From the NCBI GenBank assembly GCA_963808165.1, contig CAWEET010000021.1:496001-560000 (forward strand): a stretch of 64,000 bases of DNA, in the 5' to 3' direction. The translations under genes were made by a program, and so were the position numbers. The notes below the pieces were generated by a model that was given only the letters and a program-made list of their open reading frames with translations, was not told where the DNA came from and did not search any database. Source of the stretch: Thiosocius sp963808165 (lineage in GTDB: Bacteria; Pseudomonadota; Gammaproteobacteria; Chromatiales; Chromatiaceae). Shown here one piece after another: positions 8,006 through 17,307 of the stretch; within the stretch, counting starts at the first letter, position 1; each line of letters begins with the position of its first letter.

Positions 8006-9181
8006 CTAGAAGCCGACCGCGTTGAACAGGACCGTGAGCACCGCGGCTGCGATAACGATGAATACGATCGCGGTCACCACCGCCGATGTCGTCGCCAGCC
8101 CCACCGATGCCGCGCTGCGGCCGCACTGCATGCCGCGCAGGCAACCCGAGACCGCGATAATGGCGCCGTAGGCCGTGGCATTGACCAGGCCCTGGGTCAC
8201 ATGATTCAGGCCTACCGCGTCCTGGATCTGGCCGAAATACTCGGTCGAGGTGAGTCCGCCGACGGTCATCGAGACCAGGGCGCCGCCGAATATGCCCATC
8301 AGGTTGGCGTAGATCGCCAGCAACGGGGTCATCAGCATCAGCGCCATCATGCGCGGCATCACCAGGAACTCCATCGGCGAGATGCCCAGGGTGCGCAGTG
8401 CATCAATCTCCTCGTTCACCTGCATGCTGCCCAGTTGTGCTGCGAAGGCGGCGCCGGTGCGGCCCGCCAGTACGATGGCGGTGATCAGCGCGCCCATCTG
8501 AATCACCATGGCCAGTCCGACCAGGTTGGCGACATAGATGCTGGCGCCGAACTGGGCGAGCTGTTGCTGGGCGATATAGGCGAGGATCAGGCCGACCAGG
8601 AAACTCACCAGGCTGACAATCGGCAGCGCATCGGCGCCGACCTCCTGGATGATCAGCCACATGTCCGCACGGCGGAAGCGTGCCTTGCCAGCGAGTAACT
8701 GGCGGAAGGCGAGCACGGATTCACCGATGAAGCCCATGATCTCACCAGTCGACTCGACCAGATCGAGAGATTCGTTGCCGATACGTTCGAGAAACCGTTC
8801 GCGTTTTTCCTCGCGCCGCGCACCGCTGCGTTCGGGCACCGCGAAGGCGAGCTTCAATAACGCGCGCGCCCCCTCCGGCAGACCGGCCCGCTCGACCCGT
8901 ACACCGCGCTCAGTGCACCATCCAACGATACCGGCGAGATAGGCGACCAGCCCCGAGTCCCAGGCGGTCAGCGCGCCGCTGTCGAAGGCCACCGCCTGTA
9001 GCCCGGCGATGTCTGCCAGACGCTGCTGCATGTCCCCGCTCAGTGGCAGCGGGCCGTCGATACACCAGCCGCCGGAAAACTGTAGCGTCACCTCGGCGTT
9101 GCTGCCGACAGACAGCTCGACCCCTGCCGGGTCGAGCGCCTGCGGATTCGGTTCCGGCGCCTCACTCATGGTCGTGTCCAT
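8006..9181 (-). CDS. MlaE-family ABC permease with an N-terminal STAS domain
   Basis: A 391-residue permease. Residues about 25-115 resemble a STAS domain (VTLQFSGGWCIDGPLPLSG, AVAFDSGALTAWDSGLVAYLAGIV). In the E. coli Mla system this role is a separate protein, MlaB. The MlaE permease follows from about 140, with several hydrophobic helices and the family signature ALRTLGISPMEFLVMPRMMA. It heads a four-gene operon running permease, ATPase, MCE protein and lipoprotein. The start at 9181 has only a weak ribosome site; an ATG four codons later is an alternative. The system probably maintains outer-membrane lipid asymmetry; the transport direction cannot be read from sequence. Confidence 0.88.
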   Translation of the reverse strand: MDTTMSEAPEPNPQALDPAGVELSVGSNAEVTLQFSGGWCIDGPLPLSGDMQQRLADIAGLQAVAFDSGALTAWDSGLVAYLAGIVGWCTERGVRVERAGLPEGARALLKLAFAVPERSGARREEKRERFLERIGNESLDLVESTGEIMGFIGESVLAFRQLLAGKARFRRADMWLIIQEVGADALPIVSLVSFLVGLILAYIAQQQLAQFGASIYVANLVGLAMVIQMGALITAIVLAGRTGAAFAAQLGSMQVNEEIDALRTLGISPMEFLVMPRMMALMLMTPLLAIYANLMGIFGGALVSMTVGGLTSTEYFGQIQDAVGLNHVTQGLVNATAYGAIIAVSGCLRGMQCGRSAASVGLATTSAVVTAIVFIVIAAAVLTVLFNAVGF

Positions 9182-9635
9182 GGATCATTGCGCCTTATGC
9201 CACGCACTCGATAAGCGGCAGTGGGTGATTTGAGTATCTTCAGAATGCTCCCCGATTAAGGAAAGTCGCGTGATTGTTGCTCGGAGCCGTCCGGGCTCAA
9301 GCGGGTATCGGTTGCACGATTATCATAGATCGTAGCGAAAAGCGGTCGCATTTTCCTGCCGGATCATGCCAGTTCGATGCGCTTGGATACCGGGGAACAG
9401 GCTTCGAGGGAACCCCGGCGACCGAGACCCGTCGCCCCGGGGACCGAGCTGGGGGAGTCGGCGCAGTCGAGGCAGCTGATCGAGGTCATCGGAGGCCTGT
9501 TCGAGCACCAGTCCTTCACTCGCGCACCTTGGTCCAGGGGACTTTCTGATCCCGCTGAAACGATTTTCGCTCCAGCCCGGCGCCCGAGCGGCTGCGAAAT
9601 CCACCAGCATCCGTGATGCCGGTGACGGATGCGCG
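9182..9635. other. 454-bp intergenic stretch without a recognisable gene
   Basis: This is the gap between the start of the transporter operon and the stop of the GGDEF-EAL gene. The short frames in it lack coding character. It should contain the promoter of the transporter operon (reading leftward), but I see no clear consensus promoter or stable hairpin. Confidence 0.5.
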
Positions 9636-11588
9636 CTAGCGGGAAACGTATGCCTCGGAAGGGCTGGTCAGTTGCAGCAGCAGGTTGTCGAAAGGTTCGG
9701 GTCGGCCGAACAGGTAGCCCTGGAAGCGGTGACAGCCCTTGGATCGCAGAAATGCCAGGGCGCCCCGGGTTTCGACTCCCTCGGCGATCGCCTCCAGACC
9801 CAGATGGTGCGACATGACAATGATGGTCTCGACGATGACCGCGTCGTTCGGGTCGCTTTCTATGTCGCGCACGAAAGACTGGTCGATCTTGATCGCATCC
9901 AACGGCAGGCGCTTGAGATAGGCCAGCGATGAGTGCCCGGTACCGAAATCGTCCATCGAGAAACTGACGCCGAGTGTCTTGAGGTTCCGCATACGCTGCA
10001 CCGTCTGCTCGATGTCGTCTATGACCAGGCTTTCGGTGATCTCGAGTGTCAGCATTTCCGGTGGGGCACCTGTTTGCGCGAGGATGGAGCGCACCCGTTC
10101 GACAAAGCCGGCCTCGCGGAACTGTTTGGGGCTGATGTTCACCGAGACGTGCAGTTCGCTGTCCCTGCAGAGGTAAGCGAGCTGCTCGCAGGCGCGCGTC
10201 AGCACCCAGTCGCCGAGTTGATAGATCAGCCCGGTCTCCTCGGCAATGCTGATGAAATCGGCCGGGGAAACCAGGCCGCGCGTTGGATGGTTCCAGCGGA
10301 CCAATGCCTCGGCACCGACGATCCGGCCGCACTCCAGCACCTGCGGCTGGTAGTAGAGTTCGAGTTCGCCGCCGCCGATGGCGCGCCGCAGGTCGCGTTC
10401 GATCTCCAGGCGGCGGTCGACCGCCGCCTGCATGCTCGGCAGGAACATCTGGACGTTGTCACGGCCGAGTTCCTTGGCGCTGTACATGGCCACATCCGCC
10501 TGTTGCAGCAGGTCCTCCGGGTCTTCGTGCTCCATCGGGAACAACGCGATACCGATGCTGGCCGACAGATGCAGCTTGTGATGGTCGACGATGAAGGCTT
10601 CGCGGAACAGTTCGCGCAGCTCCAGTGCAAGGTATTCGGTGTTCGCCGCGGCCAGGTCCGGAGAATCGCCGACCTCGGGTACCATTACTACGAATTCGTC
10701 GCCACCCATACGCGATGCGATGTCCTCCTGGCGCAGCCGCTGCCGTATCCGCGTGGCGACTGTCTGCAGCACGCTGTCGCCGACGCGATGTCCGAGCGCG
10801 TCGTTGATCTTCTTGAAGTGGTCGAGGTCGAGGAACAGTACTGCGCCCATGTGCCCGTGACGCTTCGACCGCGACATTTCCTGCGCCAGCCGTTCGAGCA
10901 GCAGACGCCGGTTCGGCAGATCGGTCAACTCATCGTAAAGCGCCTGGTAGCGGATGGTCTCCTGGGCCTGGCGCCGTTCGTTGCGCGTCTGCAGCGTCTC
11001 CATGATCATCTGGTTCAGGCGTTTCGACGAGCCCATTAACATCAGCGTGAACAGCGCGGTCATTACCGCCATGGTGCTGCTGATGGCGTTTCCGGCGGTG
11101 GCGAAGGACCAGATCAGCGGCGCCAGGCTCAACAGCAGGAATGCGACGCAAAACCCATAGATCGCGGATAGCGTAGTCACCGCACCGGCGCCCATGCCGG
11201 CAATGACGAAGGCGAGCAGCAACTGGTGCAGCATGCTGTCGTGGGGAAACAGAAAGACGCTGGCGGCCCCCCACAACACCCCCGACGACACGACGCCGAG
11301 CGCGAGTGCGATCCGCCAGCGCTGGTCCGTCCGGGATGTGTCGGATGCCGCGTTGAACTGCCTCAGGATCACCCAGCGATACAGTGAAATCGCATAGGTC
11401 GCGGATAGCCAGCTCAGGTTGATGTGGTGGGGAACGATGTCCCAGAACAGGATGCTCAGAATGCTGCTGTTGATCAGAATGGCAGCCAGGGACAGCGGCA
11501 CCGCGGAATAGATCATCCGAGCCTGTTCGAGCCTGATGTTTATGCCGTCGTCAGTGTCCCTTGATCGCTCGTCCGGCGGCGCATTCAT
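9636..11588 (-). CDS. membrane GGDEF-EAL protein (c-di-GMP turnover)
   Basis: A 650-residue bifunctional-type protein. Residues about 25-200 hold six or so transmembrane helices of a MASE-like sensor. The GGDEF domain (about 220-385) has an intact MGGDEF signature. The EAL domain (about 390-640) has AEALVRW, NISPKQF, DDFGTGHSSL and AEGVET, all required for phosphodiesterase metal binding. Both domains therefore look catalytically competent, and net activity cannot be predicted. There is no PAS domain. It is a single-gene unit on the minus strand, downstream of yciK by about 50 bp and possibly cotranscribed with it. Confidence 0.9.
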   Translation of the reverse strand: MNAPPDERSRDTDDGINIRLEQARMIYSAVPLSLAAILINSSILSILFWDIVPHHINLSWLSATYAISLYRWVILRQFNAASDTSRTDQRWRIALALGVVSSGVLWGAASVFLFPHDSMLHQLLLAFVIAGMGAGAVTTLSAIYGFCVAFLLLSLAPLIWSFATAGNAISSTMAVMTALFTLMLMGSSKRLNQMIMETLQTRNERRQAQETIRYQALYDELTDLPNRRLLLERLAQEMSRSKRHGHMGAVLFLDLDHFKKINDALGHRVGDSVLQTVATRIRQRLRQEDIASRMGGDEFVVMVPEVGDSPDLAAANTEYLALELRELFREAFIVDHHKLHLSASIGIALFPMEHEDPEDLLQQADVAMYSAKELGRDNVQMFLPSMQAAVDRRLEIERDLRRAIGGGELELYYQPQVLECGRIVGAEALVRWNHPTRGLVSPADFISIAEETGLIYQLGDWVLTRACEQLAYLCRDSELHVSVNISPKQFREAGFVERVRSILAQTGAPPEMLTLEITESLVIDDIEQTVQRMRNLKTLGVSFSMDDFGTGHSSLAYLKRLPLDAIKIDQSFVRDIESDPNDAVIVETIIVMSHHLGLEAIAEGVETRGALAFLRSKGCHRFQGYLFGRPEPFDNLLLQLTSPSEAYVSR

Positions 11589-11637
11589 GCCGGGGATAGC
11601 GGCGGACGGCCATTCGACTTGAGATGCCTCGGCGGAA

Positions 11638-12381
11638 TTACTCTTCCCAGTTCAGGCGTTTACCGGTAGTGCCGCGACTGTCCGGACCGATCGCCCAGAG
11701 GTACAGCGGCATCGGCGCGGCCGGGGATTTGAGCTTGGCCTGGTCCTCGCCGGGGAAGATGCGCCGGCGCAGGCTGGTGTTGGTCGGCCCGGGATCGATG
11801 CAGTTGACCCGGATGCTGCTGTTTTCCAGTTCCGCCGCCAGCGTCTGGGTGAGGCCCTCGATGGCGAATTTCGAGACGCCATAGGCGCCCCAGAATGCCT
11901 TCCCCCGGTGGCCCGCCTCGTCGGCGGTAAAGATCACGCTCGCGTCGTCCGAGCGCTCCAGCAGCGGCAGGCAGGCCTGGGTCATCAGGAACGGTGCGGT
12001 GAGGTTGACCTGCATTACCCTGACCCAGTCATCGGCGTCGTAGTCCTTGATTCGGCTCAGATAGGGCAGGGTGGCGGCATTGTGCAGAATCCCGTCGAGT
12101 TGACCGAAGTTGACATCGATCACATGCGCCAGTTCTTCATAATCGTGTGGCGATGCGCCCTCTAGATGCATCGGGTAGATCGCCGGCTCGGGGCCGCCGG
12201 CCGCCTCGATCTCGTCGTACAGGGACTCCAGTTTGGCCACTGTCTTGCCCAGCAGCACGACGGTTGCACCATGTGCTGCATAGGCGAGGGCGGCGGCCCG
12301 GCCGATGCCGTCACCGGCGCCGGTCACGAGCACGACGCGGTCTTCTAGGATGTCGTCGGCAGGGCGGTAGTCTTGTTGCAT
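11638..12381 (-). CDS. yciK: short-chain dehydrogenase YciK
   Basis: A 247-residue SDR oxidoreductase. The nucleotide-binding motif is LVTGAGDGIGRAAALAYA, the NAATL motif follows, and the catalytic Tyr-Lys is YGVSK. The C-terminal signature PTNTSLRRRIFPGED and the WAIGPDSRGTTGKRLNW ending are typical of YciK. The physiological substrate of YciK is not established. It sits behind gph and ubiG as in Pseudomonas, here with a squalene-synthase-like gene inserted between gph and yciK. It starts 19 bp after that gene stops. Confidence 0.88.
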   Translation of the reverse strand: MQQDYRPADDILEDRVVLVTGAGDGIGRAAALAYAAHGATVVLLGKTVAKLESLYDEIEAAGGPEPAIYPMHLEGASPHDYEELAHVIDVNFGQLDGILHNAATLPYLSRIKDYDADDWVRVMQVNLTAPFLMTQACLPLLERSDDASVIFTADEAGHRGKAFWGAYGVSKFAIEGLTQTLAAELENSSIRVNCIDPGPTNTSLRRRIFPGEDQAKLKSPAAPMPLYLWAIGPDSRGTTGKRLNWEE

Positions 12382-12400
12382 GGCAATCTCTTCGAAACGT

Positions 12401-13183
12401 TCAGCGGCAGCGCCAGGCGGTCCACAGGTGGGCGACTGGTGCCCGGTCCAACAGGGTGTCCGCGACAGGATAACCCCTGTGGCGCATCTTTTCGTGCAAT
12501 GCGCCGGCCAGCGCGGTCAGTTTGCGGGCGAGATCGGGCAGTCCCGGTTCGCCGGCGACAGGGTCGACAGCAAACTGGTCAAACAGGGGCTCGAAACGCT
12601 CGCTGCGTTGCTGCATGCTCATTCGGGCGACGGCCGCCGGACTCAAGGTTGCCGGGACGCGGTGCGGCGCCCGGCCGAGGTTGCGCACGCGCTCCACTGC
12701 TGCACAGTAGGCGCCGGCGTCGGTGCACAGCGCCAGATCGTGCGACCCTGGGCGCTCGCGTGCCGCCAGGACCAGGAAGAAGCCGCCGAAGCTGCGCCGA
12801 CAGGCCGTGGCGAACGCCACATCGTCCCCGGGATGCGGTTCGGCCAACCCGGCTTCCGCGGCGTCGATGAGCGACTGCATGGCATGCAGCATGCGCTCCC
12901 CGGGCGTACACGCCTGCAGCGCGACCGCGAGCGGGTGTCTGGCCTGACCCTGCGCGGTCCTGGCCAGCTCGCTGCGCCACCAGTCGAGCTTGAGGCGGGC
13001 AACGCCGGGGTCCAGCGGTTGGTCGACGATTGTCTGAATCACCTCGTACCAGGCGATCAGCCGCGCGTTGCACTCGCGTTGCGCGAGCGGCGAAAAACGC
13101 ACCGCATAGTAGCTCGGTGAGCCGACCGGCGTGGCCCGGTTGGGGAACTGCCACTCCGAAATCTCAGACGTGCCCGTCGTCAT
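12401..13183 (-). CDS. squalene/phytoene synthase-like protein without the catalytic Asp motifs
   Basis: A 260-residue member of the squalene/phytoene synthase fold family (FPNRATPVGSPSYYAVRFSP, KLDWWRSELAR, RNLGRAPHRVPATLS). The two DxxxD metal-binding motifs needed for head-to-head prenyl coupling are not visible, so it is probably not a classical synthase. It resembles the non-catalytic group that includes the mitochondrial assembly factor NDUFAF6. It overlaps the end of gph by 20 bp and precedes yciK by 19 bp, so it belongs to the ubiG-gph-yciK transcript. A link to quinone or respiratory-complex biogenesis is possible but is inferred from context. Confidence 0.7.
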   Translation of the reverse strand: MTTGTSEISEWQFPNRATPVGSPSYYAVRFSPLAQRECNARLIAWYEVIQTIVDQPLDPGVARLKLDWWRSELARTAQGQARHPLAVALQACTPGERMLHAMQSLIDAAEAGLAEPHPGDDVAFATACRRSFGGFFLVLAARERPGSHDLALCTDAGAYCAAVERVRNLGRAPHRVPATLSPAAVARMSMQQRSERFEPLFDQFAVDPVAGEPGLPDLARKLTALAGALHEKMRHRGYPVADTLLDRAPVAHLWTAWRCR

Positions 13184-13847
13184 CTTGCAGCAGGTCGAGC
13201 AGATGCAGGGGGTCCCGGATCGTCAAGTCGGCCTGCCAGGCGTCCGGGGGGTCTGTCGGGTGCAGGTAACCGTACAGTGCGCCGACCGTCGTACAACCGG
13301 CCGCCCTGCCCGCGAGCATATCCCGTCCGGCGTCCCCGACGTACCAGCTGCGTTTCGGGTCCCGGCCGAGCAGCTCGCAGGCATACAGTATCGGCTCCGG
13401 ATGGGGTTTGCGCCTGGCGCAGGTATCACCGCTCACGACGCAAGCGGCGCGCGTGTCCAGACGCATCGCGGACATCAGCGGGTCGGTGAGCCAAGCCGGT
13501 TTGTTGGTGACGATACCCCATGGCACCTCGAGCGACTCGAGGCCGGAGAGCACCTCCGACATGCCGGCGAACAGGCCGGTCTCGCGACACAGGTTCTGTG
13601 CATAGACGTTCAGCAGAAACTGTCGGCGTTCCTCGAAACCGGCTGCCTCGGGCTCGATGCCGAAGCCCAGCCTGATCAATGCGACGCCGCCGTGCGACAC
13701 GACCGGACGGATCCGCTCGTAGGGCAGCGGCGCAAGCCGAAAGTGTTCCAGCGTCCGATTCAGCGCAAAGGCGAGGTCGGGAGCGGTGTCGGCCAGTGTG
13801 CCGTCCAGGTCGAACAGTACCGCGTCCGGCAGGGCAGCAAGGCTCAT
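13164..13847 (-). CDS. gph: phosphoglycolate phosphatase
   Basis: A 227-residue HAD-superfamily phosphatase. Motif I is FDLDGTLADTAPD with the nucleophilic aspartate, motif II is IVTNKP, and motif IV is YVGDAGRDMLAGRAAG. It dephosphorylates 2-phosphoglycolate, a product of Rubisco oxygenation and of DNA repair. The same frame stays open far upstream through ubiG, but the true start is the ATG at 13847, which overlaps the ubiG stop as ATGA and begins MSLAALPDAVLFD. The ubiG-gph order is conserved in gammaproteobacteria. Some gph-like genes here have been called mupP (N-acetylmuramic acid 6-phosphate phosphatase) in Pseudomonas, so that role is an alternative. Confidence 0.85.
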   Translation of the reverse strand: MSLAALPDAVLFDLDGTLADTAPDLAFALNRTLEHFRLAPLPYERIRPVVSHGGVALIRLGFGIEPEAAGFEERRQFLLNVYAQNLCRETGLFAGMSEVLSGLESLEVPWGIVTNKPAWLTDPLMSAMRLDTRAACVVSGDTCARRKPHPEPILYACELLGRDPKRSWYVGDAGRDMLAGRAAGCTTVGALYGYLHPTDPPDAWQADLTIRDPLHLLDLLQDDDGHV

Positions 13848-14554
13848 CCTGCGCGCAGCGTGGCGATCATATAATTGACGTCGACGTCGCGCGGGTCGAG
13901 TCGGTAGATCCCGTTCAGCGGGTTGTAGGTCAGGCCGGTGATGTCCCGGGTCTGCAGACCGGCGGCGCGTGTCCAGCGCGCCAGTTCCGACGGCCGGATG
14001 AACTTGGCATAGTCGTGGGTGCCCTTGGGCAGCATGCGCAGCAGATACTCCGCGCCTATGATCGCGAACAAATAGGATTTCGGGTTGCGGTTGATGGTGG
14101 AGAAAAACACCTGGCCTCCCGGTTTGACCAATTGTGCACAGGCGCGGACCACCGATGCCGGGTCGGGCACGTGCTCGAGCATCTCCATGCAGGTCACCAC
14201 GTCGAACTGCCCGGCTCGCTCGGCGGCCAGTTCCTCGGCCGCAATCTGTCGGTAGTCGACCTGCTGGCCGGTTTCCAGCAGATGCAGTCGGGCAACCTCG
14301 AGCGGGGCCAGCCCCATGTCGATCCCGGTGACGATCGCGCCTCGCGCCGCCATGGATTCCGCCAGGATGCCGCCGCCGCAACCGACGTCCAATACGGTCT
14401 TGCCGTCCAGTCCGACGCGCGCATCGATGTAGTCGAGACGCAGCGGGTTGATTTCGTGCAGCGGTTTGAACTCGCTGTGCGGGTCCCACCAGCGCGATGC
14501 GAGTTCTTCGAACTTGCTCACCTCGGCATAGTCGACATTCACGGCTGCACTCAT
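13844..14554 (-). CDS. ubiG: ubiquinone biosynthesis O-methyltransferase UbiG
   Basis: A 236-residue SAM-dependent methyltransferase that performs both O-methylations of ubiquinone synthesis. The N-terminus NVDYAEVSKFEELASRWWDP is diagnostic of UbiG. The SAM-binding motif is VLDVGCGGGILAESMA, with further conserved stretches VTCMEMLEHVPDP and FFSTINRNPKSY. It overlaps gph by four bases. The mtaD gene lies 75 bp upstream on the same strand. Presence of ubiG indicates that the organism makes ubiquinone. Confidence 0.95.
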   Translation of the reverse strand: MSAAVNVDYAEVSKFEELASRWWDPHSEFKPLHEINPLRLDYIDARVGLDGKTVLDVGCGGGILAESMAARGAIVTGIDMGLAPLEVARLHLLETGQQVDYRQIAAEELAAERAGQFDVVTCMEMLEHVPDPASVVRACAQLVKPGGQVFFSTINRNPKSYLFAIIGAEYLLRMLPKGTHDYAKFIRPSELARWTRAAGLQTRDITGLTYNPLNGIYRLDPRDVDVNYMIATLRAG

Positions 14555-14629
14555 TTCACGGCACTCGCTGGTCTGTTTGGCGGCGATTATACGGCGCAGG
14601 ATTCGGTACGTAACCCAAAGCGCGGTTGC

Positions 14630-15946
14630 TTACGTGGTTTTTGCCGCGATCCGTTCACGCCAGGCGGCCGCCCGGCCCAGCACCTGCGGCAGATCGATCG
14701 TGGTCAGCTCGCGATTGTTCAACAGCCGTCTGCCGGCTACCCAGACGTGGCGGACCTGCTCGCGTCCGGCGGCGTAGACGAGTTGCGACACCGGATTGAA
14801 AACCGGCTGGGTCTCGGGTTGGGAGAGGTCGACGGCCACGATGTCGGCGGATTTGCCGGTGGTCAGCGAGCCGCTGCTGGCCTCGATACCCAACGCCTTG
14901 GCGCCGTTGATCGTCGCCATGCGCAGCGCCCTATCGGCCGGCAGCGCGCAGGCGTTGCCGCTGTGTCCCTTGGCCTGAAGCGCGGCCGTCTGCAGTTCGC
15001 CCAGCATGTCCAGGTCGTTGTTGCTGGCAGCCCCGTCGGTGCCGAGGGCGACATTGATCCCGGCGTCCAGCAGGCGCGCCGCAGGGCAGTGCCCGGAGGC
15101 GAGTTTCAGATTGGATTCGGGGCAGTGCACCACCTGGGCGCCGCTGTCTGCGAACAGGCCGATCTCGTGCGCCTCGAGCTGGGTCATGTGCACTGCGATC
15201 AGCCCCGGATTGACCAGGTCGAGCCGATGCAGGCGTTCGATCGGGCGCTGTCCGGACTGCTCGATACCGCCGCGCACCTCGGCCAGCGTCTCGTGCAGAT
15301 GCATGTGAATCGGGACGTCGAGTTCGTTGGCGAGCTTTGCCAGGCGGCGTAGCGGCGCCTCGCCCACGGAGTAGGGTGCATGCGGCGCGAAGGCCGTGCG
15401 TATCAACGGGTCGTTGCGGAACTGATCGTGCACCGCGACCCCCTTGTCGAAATACTCATCGGCATCGGCGGCCCATGCCGACGGAAAGTCGATCAGGATG
15501 AGGCCGACCGTGGCGCGCATGCCGATCTGCGCAGCCACACGCCCGGTGACGTCAGGGAAGAAATACATGTCGTTGAAGCAGGTCGTCCCACTACGGATCA
15601 TCTCGGCCATCGCCAGCCGGGAGCCGTCGGCGACGAACTCCTCGTGGGCCCAGCGCGCCTCGGCCGGCCAGATATGCTCGCTGAGCCAGTTCATCAGCGG
15701 CAGGTCGTCGGCCAGGCCGCGGAACAGGCTCATCGCGCTATGGGTGTGGGCATTGATCAGGCCAGGGATCAGGCAGTGACCGGGCAGGTGGACCGTCTCG
15801 CGTGCCTCGATCTGCCGTTGTGCCGTTTCGCGCGGCGCGATGGCGCTGATCCTCCCCTCAGCGACAGCCACGCTATGTCGCTCGAGTACGACGGATGGTT
15901 CGACTGGTACCACCCAGTCGGCATGTATGACGAGATCTGCCTGCAC
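14630..15946 (-). CDS. mtaD: 5-methylthioadenosine/S-adenosylhomocysteine deaminase
   Basis: A 438-residue amidohydrolase of the TRZ/ATZ group. Metal ligands are visible in NAHTHSAMSLFRGLADDLPL, in HMHLHET and in GTDGAASNNDLD. MtaD deaminates methylthioadenosine or SAH, which fits the divergent mtnA. The start chosen is the GTG at 15946, preceded by AAGGT, giving a protein that begins MQADLVIHADWVVPVEP. The frame is open up to 16063, but that extension has no homologous look and would run into the mtnA promoter region. The two genes share a 118-bp divergent intergenic region. Confidence 0.88.
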   Translation of the reverse strand: MQADLVIHADWVVPVEPSVVLERHSVAVAEGRISAIAPRETAQRQIEARETVHLPGHCLIPGLINAHTHSAMSLFRGLADDLPLMNWLSEHIWPAEARWAHEEFVADGSRLAMAEMIRSGTTCFNDMYFFPDVTGRVAAQIGMRATVGLILIDFPSAWAADADEYFDKGVAVHDQFRNDPLIRTAFAPHAPYSVGEAPLRRLAKLANELDVPIHMHLHETLAEVRGGIEQSGQRPIERLHRLDLVNPGLIAVHMTQLEAHEIGLFADSGAQVVHCPESNLKLASGHCPAARLLDAGINVALGTDGAASNNDLDMLGELQTAALQAKGHSGNACALPADRALRMATINGAKALGIEASSGSLTTGKSADIVAVDLSQPETQPVFNPVSQLVYAAGREQVRHVWVAGRRLLNNRELTTIDLPQVLGRAAAWRERIAAKTT

Positions 15947-16064
15947 GATACCTTGCCGTTGACTGCTCAAGAGGCCGTAAAATACCGCAATTCCGCGCCC
16001 CGGCCACGTTTCGCCGGAAGATAAAGCCGGTATGCCCGGCAACTGACAGACCCTGGGGGCCAAG

Positions 16065-17129
16065 ATGCAGGAAGTTGAACTCGATATCCCGGTGTCCGCC
16101 GATGTGGCGATCCTGTGGCGCGACGACCGGCTCTATCTGCTCGATCAGCGGGCACTGCCGCGGCGCGAGGTGTTCATCGAGTGCCCTGACGTACAGACCA
16201 CCGCAGAGGCCATCCGCCGCATGGTGGTGCGCGGTGCCCCGGCGATCGGCATCACCGCGGCCTACGGTGTGGTGCTGGCGGTGCGTGAGCGCTATGCACA
16301 TGCCCGGGGGCATTGGCGCGCGGCGGTCGAAAACGACCTGCAGATGCTTGCTGGGTCACGACCGACCGCGGTAAACCTGTTCTGGGCCATCGCGCGCCTG
16401 CGTGAGCTGATCCGCGGCCTGGACGACACGGACCCGGTCGCGCGCGTGCTGGCCGAGGCGATTGCGATCCATCGCAGCGACCGGGCGGACAATCAGCGCA
16501 TGGGTGAGTTCGGCGCCGCTCTGATCGAGGGGCCGACCGCGGTGATTACGCACTGCAATACCGGGGGGCTCGCCACCGGCGGCTGGGGCACCGCGCTGGG
16601 CGTGATCCGCAGCGCCTACCGACAGGGCAGGATAGACAGGGTGTACGCCGATGAGACGCGGCCGTGGTTGCAGGGCGCAAGGCTGACCGCCTGGGAACTG
16701 GCGTGCGACGGCATACCGGTGCAGCTGATGGCCGACAGTGCCGCTGCCGCCCGTATGGCGGCGGGGGGCGTGAGTTGGGTGATCGTGGGATCCGACCGGA
16801 TCGCCGCGAACGGCGATGTGGCCAACAAGATCGGTACCTACGGGCTTGCGGTCGCCGCCCGCCACCACGGGGTCCGCTTCATGGTCGCGGCGCCGACCTC
16901 GACGATCGATATGGAAACCCCCGACGGGGCGGCTATCCCGATCGAGGAACGCCCGGCCGACGAGGTGTTGCATTGTGCCGGGCAGCGCACCACGGCCGCT
17001 GGGGTCGGCGCCTGGAACCCGGTGTTCGACGTCACCCCGGCCACCCTGGTCGATGCGATCGTCACCGAGCGAGGCGTCATCAAACATCCGGACCGCGGGA
17101 AACTTGCGACGCACATGGGCCGGGGCTGA
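16065..17129 (+). CDS. mtnA: methylthioribose-1-phosphate isomerase
   Basis: A 354-residue isomerase that converts methylthioribose-1-phosphate to methylthioribulose-1-phosphate in methionine salvage. The substrate motif RGAPAIGITAAYG lies at 56-68, the catalytic cysteine is C164 in THCNTGGLAT, and the catalytic aspartate is D244 in GSDRIAANGDVANKIGTY. Length is normal for the family. Other mtn genes are not in this window, as is common in Pseudomonas-like genomes. A palindromic intergenic repeat lies 30 bp downstream. Confidence 0.94.
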   Translation: MQEVELDIPVSADVAILWRDDRLYLLDQRALPRREVFIECPDVQTTAEAIRRMVVRGAPAIGITAAYGVVLAVRERYAHARGHWRAAVENDLQMLAGSRPTAVNLFWAIARLRELIRGLDDTDPVARVLAEAIAIHRSDRADNQRMGEFGAALIEGPTAVITHCNTGGLATGGWGTALGVIRSAYRQGRIDRVYADETRPWLQGARLTAWELACDGIPVQLMADSAAAARMAAGGVSWVIVGSDRIAANGDVANKIGTYGLAVAARHHGVRFMVAAPTSTIDMETPDGAAIPIEERPADEVLHCAGQRTTAAGVGAWNPVFDVTPATLVDAIVTERGVIKHPDRGKLATHMGRG

Positions 17130-17159
17130 TCTTCGCCAGACAGGAGCAGCGCCGGCCCA

Positions 17160-17306
17160 GAATGGCACCTACCTGGGAGCGCAAGCGACACGTTGGCCTG
17201 TTGATTCCGATCATTTCTTGCGCAAAAACGCCGTGAATACGGCCCTGTAGGATCGACGGCCGCGTCCATGCCGCCGACGTTTTCGGCAGAAACGACCGCA
17301 ATCAGC
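17160..17306 (-). repeat. ~150-bp palindromic intergenic repeat, copy C
   Basis: The reverse complement of this stretch matches both tandem copies at 60,827-61,132 along its whole length. Shared blocks include GATTCCGATCATTTCTT, ACGCCGTGAATACG and CCCTGTAG. Inverted arms (GATTCCGATCATTTCT and a matching AGAAACGACCGCAATC) flank a core of about 68 bases that folds further. It fills the gap between mtnA and the response regulator, ending two bases before the regulator's stop codon. Confidence 0.85.
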
Positions 17307-17307
17307 G

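Noticed and set aside
2945..9262. The string CCCGATTAAG upstream of two genes (2,945 and 9,250) as a shared promoter motif
   Set aside because: Only two occurrences, with differing distance and strand relation to genes; likely chance.
13164..14489. A 441-residue minus-strand frame covering gph and most of ubiG
   Set aside because: Its first 214 residues are out of frame with ubiG and low in coding quality. The true gph start overlaps the ubiG stop.
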